From assembly GCF_024586915.1 (NCBI RefSeq), contig NZ_JANBVS010000017.1:62001-126000 (forward strand): 64,000 bases of DNA, read 5' to 3'. The notes beneath the pieces are model-generated. The model ran no database searches and had not been told where the DNA came from. It was given only the letters and a program-made list of their open reading frames with translations. Source of the DNA: Bradyrhizobium sp. SRS-191. GTDB taxonomy: Bacteria > Pseudomonadota > Alphaproteobacteria > Rhizobiales > Xanthobacteraceae. Below, piece after piece: positions 35,806-44,646 of the stretch. The position numbers and the translations under genes were made by a program. Position 1 is the stretch's first letter, and every line of letters begins with the position of its first letter.

Positions 35806-36696
35806 TCAAAATCCGCTGGTGATTGCGGCGATGCCCACGACCGCCAGCACAGCGCCGAGCCAGGCCGCCGCCGAGGGCCGGAGACCGGTGCTCCACCAGA
35901 GCAGCGGCAGGATCATGACCGGCGTCGTCGACGACAGGCTGGACACGATCCCGACCGGCCGGCTCGTCAACGCGAACAGCACGAGCGTCATGCCGACGCC
36001 CATCCCGAGCACCCCGCTGAGCGCGGACCGGATGACAACGGATGCATTCGCCGGGCTGGAGCTCCGGACGGCAGGCATGGCGGACAGACTCAACAAGGCG
36101 ACCAATCCGATCGCGGCGCGGATCGAGGTGGCCAACGCCGGATCCAGTCCCATCGCCATGACCGGCCTCGCGATCAGAATGGCGGCAGCCGCGAACAACG
36201 CGGCCCCGAGACCGAACAGGAGACCCGAACGCAGCGAGCCGTGGGTCTCGTCCGCGATCGCGCCGGGTTGTCTGAAGATGATAGCCACGCAAACCCCCGC
36301 CATGATGCAGCAGATCCCGGCGATCTTGACCACCGAGAGGGTCTCACCGAGCAGCAGATAGCCGAGCATGGCGGCGAACCCTGCCCAGCTTGCATAGACG
36401 ACGGCGGTCAGGCGCGGCCCGAGCCGCGCCAGCGCAGCATAGAAGCAGGAATCCGCAACGACGACGCCGAGGAGGCTCGAGCCTGCCAGCATCAGCAATT
36501 GAGTGCCGGACGGTGACGTCCAATGCCCCCGCAGCATGACGGTGATCAGCACCGTGAGGAGCGCGGCCGCCAGACGAATGGCGTTGAACACCACCGGGCC
36601 GAGATGACGAACGGCCGACGGTGCAATGACGTTGCTGACGGCGATGCTGAGCGCAGCTGCCAATGCAGCCAGATCGGAGACCATGACAATCGGCAC
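35806..36696 (-). CDS. DMT-superfamily (EamA) transporter
   Basis: The 296-residue protein has about ten hydrophobic helices arranged as two EamA repeats (first about 10-135, second about 155-290), the hallmark of drug/metabolite exporters such as RhaT/YdcZ relatives. Substrate unknown. The first ATG at 36696 and one at 36684 are both possible. It stands alone upstream of the lipoprotein gene. Confidence 0.85.
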   Translation of the reverse strand: MPIVMVSDLAALAAALSIAVSNVIAPSAVRHLGPVVFNAIRLAAALLTVLITVMLRGHWTSPSGTQLLMLAGSSLLGVVVADSCFYAALARLGPRLTAVVYASWAGFAAMLGYLLLGETLSVVKIAGICCIMAGVCVAIIFRQPGAIADETHGSLRSGLLFGLGAALFAAAAILIARPVMAMGLDPALATSIRAAIGLVALLSLSAMPAVRSSSPANASVVIRSALSGVLGMGVGMTLVLFALTSRPVGIVSSLSSTTPVMILPLLWWSTGLRPSAAAWLGAVLAVVGIAAITSGF

Positions 36697-36758
36697 GCGC
36701 CCGGAGTCGGGATGGTCAGGCGATCATGGTCCGCGCTCGGCACCGGGTCAAGCCATGC

Positions 36759-38963
36759 TCACCCCAGCAGCTTGTCCAAGGTGATCGGCAGATCGCGCAC
36801 GCGCTTGCCGGTGGCGTGATAGACGGCATTGGCGATCGCGGCGGGGACGCCGACGATGCCGATCTCGCCGACGCCCTTGATGCCCATCTTGTTGATGATG
36901 CGATCCTCCTCGTCGACGAAGATCACCTGGATATCGTGGACATCTGCGTTCACCGGCATGTGATATTCGGCGATGTTGGCGTTCATGATCCGGCCGAAGC
37001 GATGGTCGATCTGCGCCTCCTCGTGCAGGGCCATGCCGATGCCCATGACCATGCCACCCATGATCTGGCTCGACGCTGTCTTGGTGTTGAGGATGCGGCC
37101 GGCGGCAACGGCGTTGACGATGCGTGTCACCCTGATGACACCGAGCTCCTCGTCGACCTTCACCTCCGCAAAGACCGCCGAATGGGTGTTGTGGGCGTGC
37201 TTGTCGTCGTCCTCGAACTCCGAGCCGCGCTCCTTCTCAATGCGGTCCTTGCCGCCGTGGCGCATGACCTCCGACATCGCCACCGCCCGGGTGCGATCGG
37301 CGATCCCTACGATGGCGCCGTTGGCCAAGGTCACCTCGTCAGCCGTCAGCCCCTGCAGCGGCGAGTCCGGCATGGTCTGCGCGATCTGCAGCAGCTCGGC
37401 GCGGATGTCGTCGGCGGCATTGACGATGGCGTGCGAGATCGAGGCGGCGGTCCATGAGCCGCCCTCGACAGGCGCCTTCGGGAGGGTGGAGTCGCCGAGC
37501 TTGACGGTGATGCTGTCGAGCGGCACGCCGAGCATGTCGGCGGCGACCTGCGCCATGATGGTGTAGGTGCCGGTGCCGATATCCGAGGTGGCGCTGGCGA
37601 CCTCGACGTGGCCGTTGGCGGTCATCACGATGCGCGACGCGAACGGCATCTGCATCGCTTCCCAGGCGCCGCTCGCCATGCCCCAGCCGACCAGCTCGCG
37701 GCCATCGCGCATCGAGCGCGGCTCCGCACTGCGCTTCGACCAGCCGAACGCGCCAGCGCCCTGCTGGTAGCACTCCTTCAGCCGTTTGCTGGAGAACGGC
37801 AGGTCCTTGTCCTGGTCACGATCGGTGTAGCAGCGCAGCCGCAGCTCCAGCGGATCCATCTTCAGCGCGACGGCGAGCTCGTCCATCGCGCATTCCAGGC
37901 CATATACGCCGCTCGCCGCACCGGGCGCGCGCATATCGCCTGGCGTCGGCACGTCGAGCTTGGCAAGCCGGTGCGTGGCGCGCGAATTCTCCGAGGTGTA
38001 GAGCACCTCGCCCCAGCCGATGTCGTTGCGCGAGAACGCCTCGTGCTGCGAGGTCATCGCGATCGCCTCGTGGGTCAGCGCGGCCAGCGTGCCATCCGCC
38101 TTGGCGCCGAGTGCGAGGCGCTCGATGGTGGCCGGGCGATAGCACAACGCGTACATCTGGGCGCGGCTAAGCACGACGCGCACCGCGCGCTTGAGCTTGA
38201 GCGCCGCCATTGCCGCGAGCGCGACCTGGAACTGCGGCCGCAGGCCCGAGCCGAAGGCGCCGCCGACGAACGGCGACATCACCTGGACATCGTCCTCCTT
38301 CAGCTCGAACACGCTGCAGACATAGCGCTGCACGTTCTGCACGCCCTGGGTCTTGTCGTAGACCACGAGCTTGCCGCCATCCTTCCAGAGTACGGTGGAG
38401 CCGTAGAGCTCCATCGGATTGTGATACTCGACAGGCACGCCATACTCGGCATCGTGGCGCACCGGCGCGGACGCCAGCGCCTTGGTCGCGTCGCCGCGCG
38501 GCTTGACAGGCTTGTCGACCTTGAAGGCCTGCTCGCGCCTGGCATGCAGATCGGTCGCGAAGTCCTCGGTGTGATACCGGATATCGACCAGCGTCGCGGC
38601 GAAGCGGGCCGTGTCCTCGTCTTCGGCGACGACCAGCGCGACCGGCTGGAAGTTGAAATGCACGCGGTCGTCGTAGAGTGGCCGATAGGGCGAGCCGTCC
38701 TCGGGCGCGACCTCGTCGCGATAGCCGTCGTCCTTGTCGGCCATCTTGACGCGGTTGGTATGCGTCAGCACATCGATCACGCCATCGACGGCGCGGGCGC
38801 GGCTGGCATCGATGCTGACGATGCGCCCCTTCGGGATTGTAGAGCTGACGACAACACCGAAAGCGAGATCGGGCGCGGTAAACTCGGCGGCGTATTTGGC
38901 CGAACCCGTGACCTTGGCGCGGCCGTCGACGCGGGAGGTGGCGGTGCCGATGTGAGCGGTCAT
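36759..38963 (-). CDS. paoC: Molybdopterin-binding subunit of a PaoC-type aldehyde/xanthine oxidoreductase
   Basis: This 734-residue subunit binds molybdenum cofactor and oxidises the substrate. It has the aldehyde-oxidase a/b hammerhead domain at the N-terminus (GRAKVTGSAKYAAEF), then the Mo-binding domains with VMSPFVGGAFGSGLRPQFQV, and the C-terminal GVGEIG with the catalytic glutamate. Length and layout match PaoC/YagR. It is last of three genes read in the order 2Fe-2S, FAD, Mo subunit. The natural substrate is not evident; PaoABC acts on aromatic aldehydes. Confidence 0.9.
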   Translation of the reverse strand: MTAHIGTATSRVDGRAKVTGSAKYAAEFTAPDLAFGVVVSSTIPKGRIVSIDASRARAVDGVIDVLTHTNRVKMADKDDGYRDEVAPEDGSPYRPLYDDRVHFNFQPVALVVAEDEDTARFAATLVDIRYHTEDFATDLHARREQAFKVDKPVKPRGDATKALASAPVRHDAEYGVPVEYHNPMELYGSTVLWKDGGKLVVYDKTQGVQNVQRYVCSVFELKEDDVQVMSPFVGGAFGSGLRPQFQVALAAMAALKLKRAVRVVLSRAQMYALCYRPATIERLALGAKADGTLAALTHEAIAMTSQHEAFSRNDIGWGEVLYTSENSRATHRLAKLDVPTPGDMRAPGAASGVYGLECAMDELAVALKMDPLELRLRCYTDRDQDKDLPFSSKRLKECYQQGAGAFGWSKRSAEPRSMRDGRELVGWGMASGAWEAMQMPFASRIVMTANGHVEVASATSDIGTGTYTIMAQVAADMLGVPLDSITVKLGDSTLPKAPVEGGSWTAASISHAIVNAADDIRAELLQIAQTMPDSPLQGLTADEVTLANGAIVGIADRTRAVAMSEVMRHGGKDRIEKERGSEFEDDDKHAHNTHSAVFAEVKVDEELGVIRVTRIVNAVAAGRILNTKTASSQIMGGMVMGIGMALHEEAQIDHRFGRIMNANIAEYHMPVNADVHDIQVIFVDEEDRIINKMGIKGVGEIGIVGVPAAIANAVYHATGKRVRDLPITLDKLLG

Positions 38964-38967
38964 GAGA

Positions 38968-39984
38968 TCACCGGATGGTCTTGATGGATTGGATCTGCGG
39001 CGTGCCGTCAGCGGCCTGCGTCAGGGTCCTGACGATGGCGCGGCGGGCGAGCGGAAGCTTGAAGGCGTTGTGTCGATGCGGCTTTGCCTCCGCGAGCAGG
39101 ATATCTGCCGTGCGCTCGAAGGCGGCCCGCTCGGGTGCCTGGCCACGCAGCGCCGCCTCCGCGGCCTCGTTGCGCCACGGCTTGTGCGCGACGCCGCCGA
39201 GCGCGAGCCGTGCGTCGCGAATGACGCCATCGTCCAGCTCGAGCGCCGCAGCGACGGAGACCAATGCAAAGGCGTAGGAGAGCCGGTCGCGGATCTTGAG
39301 ATAGCTGTAGTTGGCGGAAAAGCCCTGCGCAGGCAGCTCGATGGCGGTGATGATCTCGTCCGCGCGCAGCGTGTTGTCGAGCTCGGGCTGGTCGCCGGGC
39401 AGCCGGTGGAAGTCGGCGAAGGCAATCGTGCGCTCGCCCTCGGCACCCGCGACGTGAACCGTGGCTTCCAGCGCGGCCAGCGCCACGCACATGTCGGACG
39501 GGTGCGTCGCGATGCAGGACGCGCTGGTGCCGAGGATCGCATGATTGCGGTTGAGGCCCTGGATGGCCGAGCAGCCGTCCCCTGGCGTGCGCTTGTTGCA
39601 GGCGGTGGCGACGTCATAGAAATACGCGCAGCGCGTCCGCTGCAACAGGTTGCCGCCGGTCGAAGCCATGTTGCGCAGCTGCGCCGAGGCGCCGGCGAGG
39701 ATCGCGCTCGCCAGCAGCGGATAGCGGCTCTCGATGACCGGGTGATAGGCCAGCGTGCTGTTCGGCACGAGCGCGCCGATCTTGACGCCGCCGGCGCGGG
39801 TCTCTTCCACCGCGTTCAGCGGCAGGCGGCTGATGTCGATCAGGCGGCGCGGCTGCTCGACGTGATACTTCATCAGGTCGATCAGATTGGTGCCGCCGGC
39901 GATGAACTTCGCATCCGGCGTACCGGCCTTCAGCCTGACGGCCTCCGCGACATCGCCGGCGCGTGCGTAATCGAAATTGTTCAT
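38968..39984 (-). CDS. paoB: FAD-binding subunit of the PaoABC-type oxidoreductase
   Basis: This 338-residue protein carries the CO-dehydrogenase flavoprotein N-terminal domain with AGGTNLIDLMK and TGGNLLQRTRC, and extra cysteines in RTRCAYFYD, TACNKRTPGDGC and SASCIATHPSD. PaoB proteins use such cysteines to hold an additional 4Fe-4S cluster, unlike ordinary xanthine dehydrogenase flavin subunits. It ends 4 nt before paoC and overlaps paoA by ATGA. Confidence 0.92.
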   Translation of the reverse strand: MNNFDYARAGDVAEAVRLKAGTPDAKFIAGGTNLIDLMKYHVEQPRRLIDISRLPLNAVEETRAGGVKIGALVPNSTLAYHPVIESRYPLLASAILAGASAQLRNMASTGGNLLQRTRCAYFYDVATACNKRTPGDGCSAIQGLNRNHAILGTSASCIATHPSDMCVALAALEATVHVAGAEGERTIAFADFHRLPGDQPELDNTLRADEIITAIELPAQGFSANYSYLKIRDRLSYAFALVSVAAALELDDGVIRDARLALGGVAHKPWRNEAAEAALRGQAPERAAFERTADILLAEAKPHRHNAFKLPLARRAIVRTLTQAADGTPQIQSIKTIR

Positions 39985-40490
39985 CGGCCGCCTCCCATCG
40001 CCTGCTCGATCGCGCCGACGATGTTCGGATAGGCGCCGCAGCGGCAGATGTTGCCGCTCATCAGCTCGCGGATCTCATCCTTGGTCTTCGCCCTGCCCTC
40101 GGCGATCAGGCCGACGCCGGAGCAGATCTGGCCCGGCGTGCAATAGCCGCATTGGAAGGCATCGTGGTCGATGAAGGCCTGCTGCAGCGGATGCAGCTCG
40201 TCGTCCTTGGCGAGGCCCTCGATCGTGGTGATCTCGGCACCGTCCTTCATGACGGCGAGCGTCAGGCAGGACAGTGTGCGGCGGCCATCGATCAGCACGG
40301 TGCAGGCGCCGCACTGGCCGTGATCGCAGCCCTTCTTGGTGCCGGTGAGATCGAGATGATTGCGCAGGAGGTCGAGCAAGGTCGTCCAGGGCGCGACCGA
40401 CAGCGTGCGGCTTTCGCCGTTGATCCGCAGCGTGACGGACAGCGGGGCGGGTTTGGTGAGAGATGCGGCACTCTCGCGCGACGGGCTCAT
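39981..40490 (-). CDS. paoA: 2Fe-2S subunit of the PaoABC-type oxidoreductase
   Basis: The 169-residue protein has a plant-type ferredoxin domain (Cys55, Cys60, Cys63, Cys75) and a C-terminal 2Fe-2S domain (Cys114, Cys117, Cys149, Cys151). It passes electrons from the Mo site to FAD. E. coli PaoA has a Tat signal; here the N-terminus (SPSRESAASLTKPAP) has no twin arginine or hydrophobic stretch, so the complex is probably cytoplasmic. No paoD-like maturation gene is next to it. Confidence 0.92.
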   Translation of the reverse strand: MSPSRESAASLTKPAPLSVTLRINGESRTLSVAPWTTLLDLLRNHLDLTGTKKGCDHGQCGACTVLIDGRRTLSCLTLAVMKDGAEITTIEGLAKDDELHPLQQAFIDHDAFQCGYCTPGQICSGVGLIAEGRAKTKDEIRELMSGNICRCGAYPNIVGAIEQAMGGGR

Positions 40491-40604
40491 GCGGGGGTCT
40501 CCGTTGACGGACCCGCATCAACCCGCAATGGCGCGAATGGTTCTCAGCAATTTTCGCGGGGCGCGGACGGCAGGAAGGGCTGCGCGCCGCCGAGCCCCTC
40601 GGGC

Positions 40605-41636
40605 TCAGGCCGCCCGGCCGAGCCAGGCCCGCATCTTCTGCGCCAGGCTGCGCCGGCTACGTCCGTCCGTCACGTCGCTTGCGGCTGAGGCGCTGTCCTG
40701 CGGCTCGGCCTCGGCGTCGGGCTTCGTGACGTCCTCGCTCGGCCTGCTGCCTTCGGCAGCAGTCTCAGCCGGCGCAGGCACCAGCGATTTGATCGCGGCG
40801 GCCACGGCCTCGATGCGTTCGAGATCCGCCGGCACACGCTCGGGGGCTGCAGCCTCTGGCGCGGCCACCGGCTCGGTTTGCGGCGGCAATGCCGCCTCGG
40901 CTCCGACCGGTTCGGCGGGATCCCGCTCGGGGCTCGCATCGCGCACGGGTTCACTTGCGATCTCCGGGATCGCCTCCACCATCTCGACAGCCGGCGCGAT
41001 CTCGTCGACGGGCTCGACCGCGTCTGGCGGCAATGCAGGCAATTCGGACGGCACCGGCTGCGGCGCCGCCCGGCTGCGGCGCTTCTTGGCTGCCGCCGGC
41101 TTTTCGGTCGCCGGCTTTTCGACGGGGGCTTTTTCGACCCCAGCCTTTCCAATCAAGACCGTTTCAATCAACGCCCTTTCAACCGCGGCTTTGGGCTCCT
41201 GCGCCGGCTTCGCCTTCACCTTGCGGATCAGGCCGGCGAGCGCGTACGGCCCGACCGTCTCCAGGAACGTCTTCTCGTGATCGCGCGACAGGCGTTCGAC
41301 CGCGGCGTCGAGCGGCAGCCAGTCGACGGCGCGGACGTCGTCCATCAGCGGTTGCGTCTGCGTGCCGGTGGCCTCCATGCGCCAGTAGTGCACGACCTTG
41401 GAGCGTGTGCCGGTTTCATGGACGAGAGTGCCGAGGAACTCGTGCACGGTCACCTTGTGACCGGTCTCCTCCAGCACCTCGCGCTTGGCCGCGTCGCGCG
41501 GCGTCTCGCCATCGTCGAGCTTGCCCTTCGGCAGCACCCATTCGTCCCGCTTGCGCAGGCGCACGACAGCGATCCGCGGCGGTTGCTCCCGCCGCAGCAC
41601 AATGCCGCCTGCCGCCATGATCGGCGCTCTCGCCAT
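40605..41636 (-). CDS. Nudix hydrolase with long low-complexity C-terminal tail
   Basis: From ATG 41636 (GGGAGAGG 6-8 nt upstream) the product is 343 residues. Residues 1-140 form a Nudix domain with the complete box at 38-60 (G38, E44, R52-E53, E56-E57, G59), hydrolysing a nucleoside diphosphate linked to another moiety; it resembles diadenosine polyphosphate/MutT-like enzymes. The remaining roughly 200 residues are rich in Ala, Pro and Glu, include a KAPVEKPATEKPAAAKKR tract, and end in a short basic helix (RSLAQKMRAWLGRAA). Most Nudix enzymes lack such a tail. Confidence 0.85.
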   Translation of the reverse strand: MARAPIMAAGGIVLRREQPPRIAVVRLRKRDEWVLPKGKLDDGETPRDAAKREVLEETGHKVTVHEFLGTLVHETGTRSKVVHYWRMEATGTQTQPLMDDVRAVDWLPLDAAVERLSRDHEKTFLETVGPYALAGLIRKVKAKPAQEPKAAVERALIETVLIGKAGVEKAPVEKPATEKPAAAKKRRSRAAPQPVPSELPALPPDAVEPVDEIAPAVEMVEAIPEIASEPVRDASPERDPAEPVGAEAALPPQTEPVAAPEAAAPERVPADLERIEAVAAAIKSLVPAPAETAAEGSRPSEDVTKPDAEAEPQDSASAASDVTDGRSRRSLAQKMRAWLGRAA

Positions 41637-41744
41637 CGCCTCTCCCACACCACGGGGTTGCAGCCCGTTGATTCGCCAGTTCAACGCCAGGATATGGCGA
41701 CGCGCAACGGCGAAATCGAGATTGCCGTCGTGCACGTGTCACAT

Positions 41745-42620
41745 TCAATCCGCGGCGACGCGCCTGCGCCACAGTGGCTGGCCGGCGCGGATGCGCGTGC
41801 CCTCGGTGATCCCCGGAGCGAAGGTGAAGTCGCCGGGTGCGAGCAGGATGATGGTCGAGCCATGCTCGAACCAGCCGAGCTCGTCGCCCTTCTTCACCGG
41901 GTTGTTACAGACATAGCTCAGCGGCCGTTCGGTCTGCGCATTCAACACGCGATCGAGCGCGTGCAGGCGGATGCTCGCGACCAGGATCGCGGCGACCGGG
42001 ACGATCGTGAACGGCTCGCCTGACGCAAGATGGGTGCGGATCACCGCGCGCTCGTTCTTGCAGAACAGCCGCTCGACGCGCTTCAGCGCAATCGGATTGA
42101 CGTTCCAGACGTCGCCATGGATCAGGCTGACATGCTCGAGCGTCATGTCATCAGGCGCGTGGAAACGGTGATACATGCTCGATGTCAGCCGGATCGTGAC
42201 GAAGCTGCCGTTGCGGTGAGTCTTGACGACGGCAGGATCGGCGACCAGCTCCTTCAGAGAGTAAGGCGCGCCCTTGATCTGATACATCTCGCCGTCGCGG
42301 ATCAGGCCGTGCGCGCCGATGATGCCGTCCGAGGGCGTCGTCACGACAGCGGAATCAGGATCGAACGGCCTCAAGCCGGGCTTCAGCTCACGCGTGAAGC
42401 AGGCGTGCAGGCTCTTGAACTCGGTCTCCTTGGCCTCCGAGAGATCGAGGTCGGAGAACAGCTTCCACAGTGCGATGGAGGCGTCCTTCACCAGCGGATT
42501 CTCGATTCTGGAGAACCAGCCCATGAAGCGGGTCAGCGCGGCGCGCGGCACGCGGTTGGTGAGCAGGAAATTGAGGCCTTCCTGTTGGGTGAAGGAGGCG
42601 ATCAGGCTTTTGACTGTCAT
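41745..42620 (-). CDS. psd: Phosphatidylserine decarboxylase, long form
   Basis: This 291-residue enzyme makes phosphatidylethanolamine. It keeps PSDG (Asp98), YHRFHAP (His151/His154) and the self-cleavage site HGST (253-256), where Ser255 becomes the pyruvoyl group; the usual motif is LGST, so His replaces Leu. It is the larger psd class rather than the short class usually paired with pssA in rhizobia, and no pssA is adjacent, so this may be a second enzyme. It is divergent from the aminotransferase gene with only about 35 nt between. Confidence 0.9.
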   Translation of the reverse strand: MTVKSLIASFTQQEGLNFLLTNRVPRAALTRFMGWFSRIENPLVKDASIALWKLFSDLDLSEAKETEFKSLHACFTRELKPGLRPFDPDSAVVTTPSDGIIGAHGLIRDGEMYQIKGAPYSLKELVADPAVVKTHRNGSFVTIRLTSSMYHRFHAPDDMTLEHVSLIHGDVWNVNPIALKRVERLFCKNERAVIRTHLASGEPFTIVPVAAILVASIRLHALDRVLNAQTERPLSYVCNNPVKKGDELGWFEHGSTIILLAPGDFTFAPGITEGTRIRAGQPLWRRRVAAD

Positions 42621-42655
42621 GAATCTGTCAGCAGGAGTGGTTAGCGCTTTTGGAC

Positions 42656-44320
42656 ATGATGGAAAACTCGATTCCTTATGTATCGCTCGCCGTTGGCGCT
42701 GCCGTGACAGCCGCCATCGCCCCGAAGGTCAAGGCCCGCATCGAATTGTCGCGCGCCAAGCACCGCTCGCTGGCCGGCCATTCCAAGATGTCCCGCCGGA
42801 TCTCGAAGCTGATCCCGCGCTATGAGTTCGACATCGACGATTTCTTCCGCTCCGACGGCGCGCCCCAGGCGATCGCCACCCAGCGTCAGGACGGCTTCTT
42901 CCGGCTCGGCGCGCTGTTCCAGGAGAAATTCGCCAAGAGCCGGGCGCTGACCGCGGAGGCCGCGAGCCGCATCTCCGATTTGCAGTTCACCCAGGCCTAC
43001 CGGGTGCCGTTCCAATACAGCAGGCTGGTCAAGGAGCAGCTCGGCGCCGGCTCGTTCATGCAGGCCTCGTCCGGCGTGACGATCACCGATCTCGACGGCA
43101 ACCAGTTCTACGATCTCACCGGCTCCTACGGCGTCAACATCTTCGGCTACGATTTCTACAAGGAGTGCATCGCCGCCGCCGAGCGGCGCGCGCAGGCGCT
43201 CGGCCCGGTGCTCGGGCTCTATCATCCGGTCGTGGCTGACAATGTGAAGCGGCTGACCGAACTGTCGGGCATGGACGAGGTGTCGTTCCACATGTCCGGC
43301 ACCGAGGCGGTCATGCAGGCGGTGCGGCTCGCCCGCTACCATACCGGCCGAAGCCATCTGGTGCGTTTCGCAGGCGCCTATCATGGCTGGTGGGGCGACG
43401 TGCAGCCCGGCGTCGGCAATCCGATCGCGCCGCATGAGACCTACACGCTGGCGGAGATGTCGGAGCGGACCCTGCACGTGCTGCGCACGCGGCGCGACAT
43501 CGCCTGCGTGCTGGTCAATCCGCTGCAGGCGCTGCATCCGAACGGCAATGCGCCGGGCGATTCGGCGCTGGTCGATTCCTCGCGCAAGGGCCGTTACGAC
43601 CGCGAGGCCTACACCGCGTGGCTGAAGCAGCTGCGCGAGGTGTGTACCGACTGCGGCATCGTCCTGCTGTTCGACGAGGTGTTTCTCGGCTTCCGACTCG
43701 CCCCGGGCGGCGCGCAGGAGTATTTCGGGGTCCAGGCCGATATGGTGACCTACGGCAAGAGCCTCGGCGGCGGCCTGCCGATCGGCGTTGTCTGCGGCAA
43801 GAAGGAGTATATGCGCCGCTTCCGCGACGATCGTCCCGCCGACATCTGCTTCGCCCGCGGCACCTTCAACTCGCATCCGTATGTCATGACGGCAATGGAC
43901 GAGTTCCTGAGCCGGCTCGACAGCCCGAACTTCCGTGCTGTCTACAATGGCCTCGACGACACCTGGAACGGCCGCGCCGCGCAGCTCAATGCGGAGCTGA
44001 CCGCCAAGGACCTGCCGGTGCGCGTCTCCAACATGCAGTCGATCTGGCTGGTCGAATACACCGTGCCGTCGCGCTACAATTGGATGCTGCAATACTATCT
44101 GCGCGCCGAAGGCCTGGCGCTGAGCTGGGTCGGCACCGGCCGCTTCATCTTCAGCCTGAACTACACCGACGCCGATTTCGCCGAAGTGACCAAGCGCATC
44201 GTCGCGGCCGCCGAGAAGATGAAGCAGGACAGCTGGTGGTGGAACGACGGCACCCTCACCAACAAGGCGATCAAGCGCCAGATCCTGAAGGAAATGCTGG
44301 GCGCGGTCATCAAGCGCTGA
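42656..44320 (+). CDS. Membrane-anchored class III aminotransferase
   Basis: The 554-residue product starts with a hydrophobic segment (about 4-22), a basic helical stretch, then a class III PLP fold like glutamate-1-semialdehyde aminomutase (LTGSYGVNIFGYDFYKE, MSGTEAVMQAVRLARYHTGR, LLFDEVFLGFRLAPGG) with the PLP lysine at K368 in TYGKSLGGGLPIG. It is over 100 residues longer than soluble members, mainly at the N-terminus. The neighbours are lipid enzymes, so it may aminate or rearrange a lipid-linked or fatty substrate; this is inference. A TTG at 42650 is an alternative start. Confidence 0.85.
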   Translation: MMENSIPYVSLAVGAAVTAAIAPKVKARIELSRAKHRSLAGHSKMSRRISKLIPRYEFDIDDFFRSDGAPQAIATQRQDGFFRLGALFQEKFAKSRALTAEAASRISDLQFTQAYRVPFQYSRLVKEQLGAGSFMQASSGVTITDLDGNQFYDLTGSYGVNIFGYDFYKECIAAAERRAQALGPVLGLYHPVVADNVKRLTELSGMDEVSFHMSGTEAVMQAVRLARYHTGRSHLVRFAGAYHGWWGDVQPGVGNPIAPHETYTLAEMSERTLHVLRTRRDIACVLVNPLQALHPNGNAPGDSALVDSSRKGRYDREAYTAWLKQLREVCTDCGIVLLFDEVFLGFRLAPGGAQEYFGVQADMVTYGKSLGGGLPIGVVCGKKEYMRRFRDDRPADICFARGTFNSHPYVMTAMDEFLSRLDSPNFRAVYNGLDDTWNGRAAQLNAELTAKDLPVRVSNMQSIWLVEYTVPSRYNWMLQYYLRAEGLALSWVGTGRFIFSLNYTDADFAEVTKRIVAAAEKMKQDSWWWNDGTLTNKAIKRQILKEMLGAVIKR

Positions 44321-44369
44321 GGTCTGCGCCTCCCCCGCTTGCGGGGAAGTGCGCTCGTCTGTCTCACCG

Positions 44370-44457
44370 GCGTCATGGCCGGGCTTGTCCCGGCCATCCA
44401 CGTCGTTCAGCAGCCTGGGAAAGACGTGGATGCCCGGGACAAGCCCGGGCATGACGG
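44370..44457. repeat. Palindromic intergenic element (family C)
   Basis: CGTCATGGCCGGGCTTGTCC-CGGCCATCCACGTC is mirrored by GACGTGGATGCCCGGGACAA-GCCCGGGCATGACG around a 15-20 nt loop. A shorter relative is at 62100. A second GC inverted repeat (CCCGCTTGCGGGGAA at 44334 and CCCGCAAGCGGGAGA near 44520) surrounds it. Together they fill the convergent gap. Confidence 0.8.
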
Positions 44458-44646
44458 AGCAACTCACTGCCAGGGTTGCTCGTCGCGAGAGATCCAAACG
44501 CTCATATGCGATTGCCCTGCCCGCAAGCGGGAGAGGGAGCGCACGTCCCGCGTCGCGCACGTCTCCGTTCAACATCAGCCCTTCCCCACAAACACCGATG
44601 CCCGGGACTGGCCCGGGCATCATGCAGCTCAGATCGTCCATCCGTC

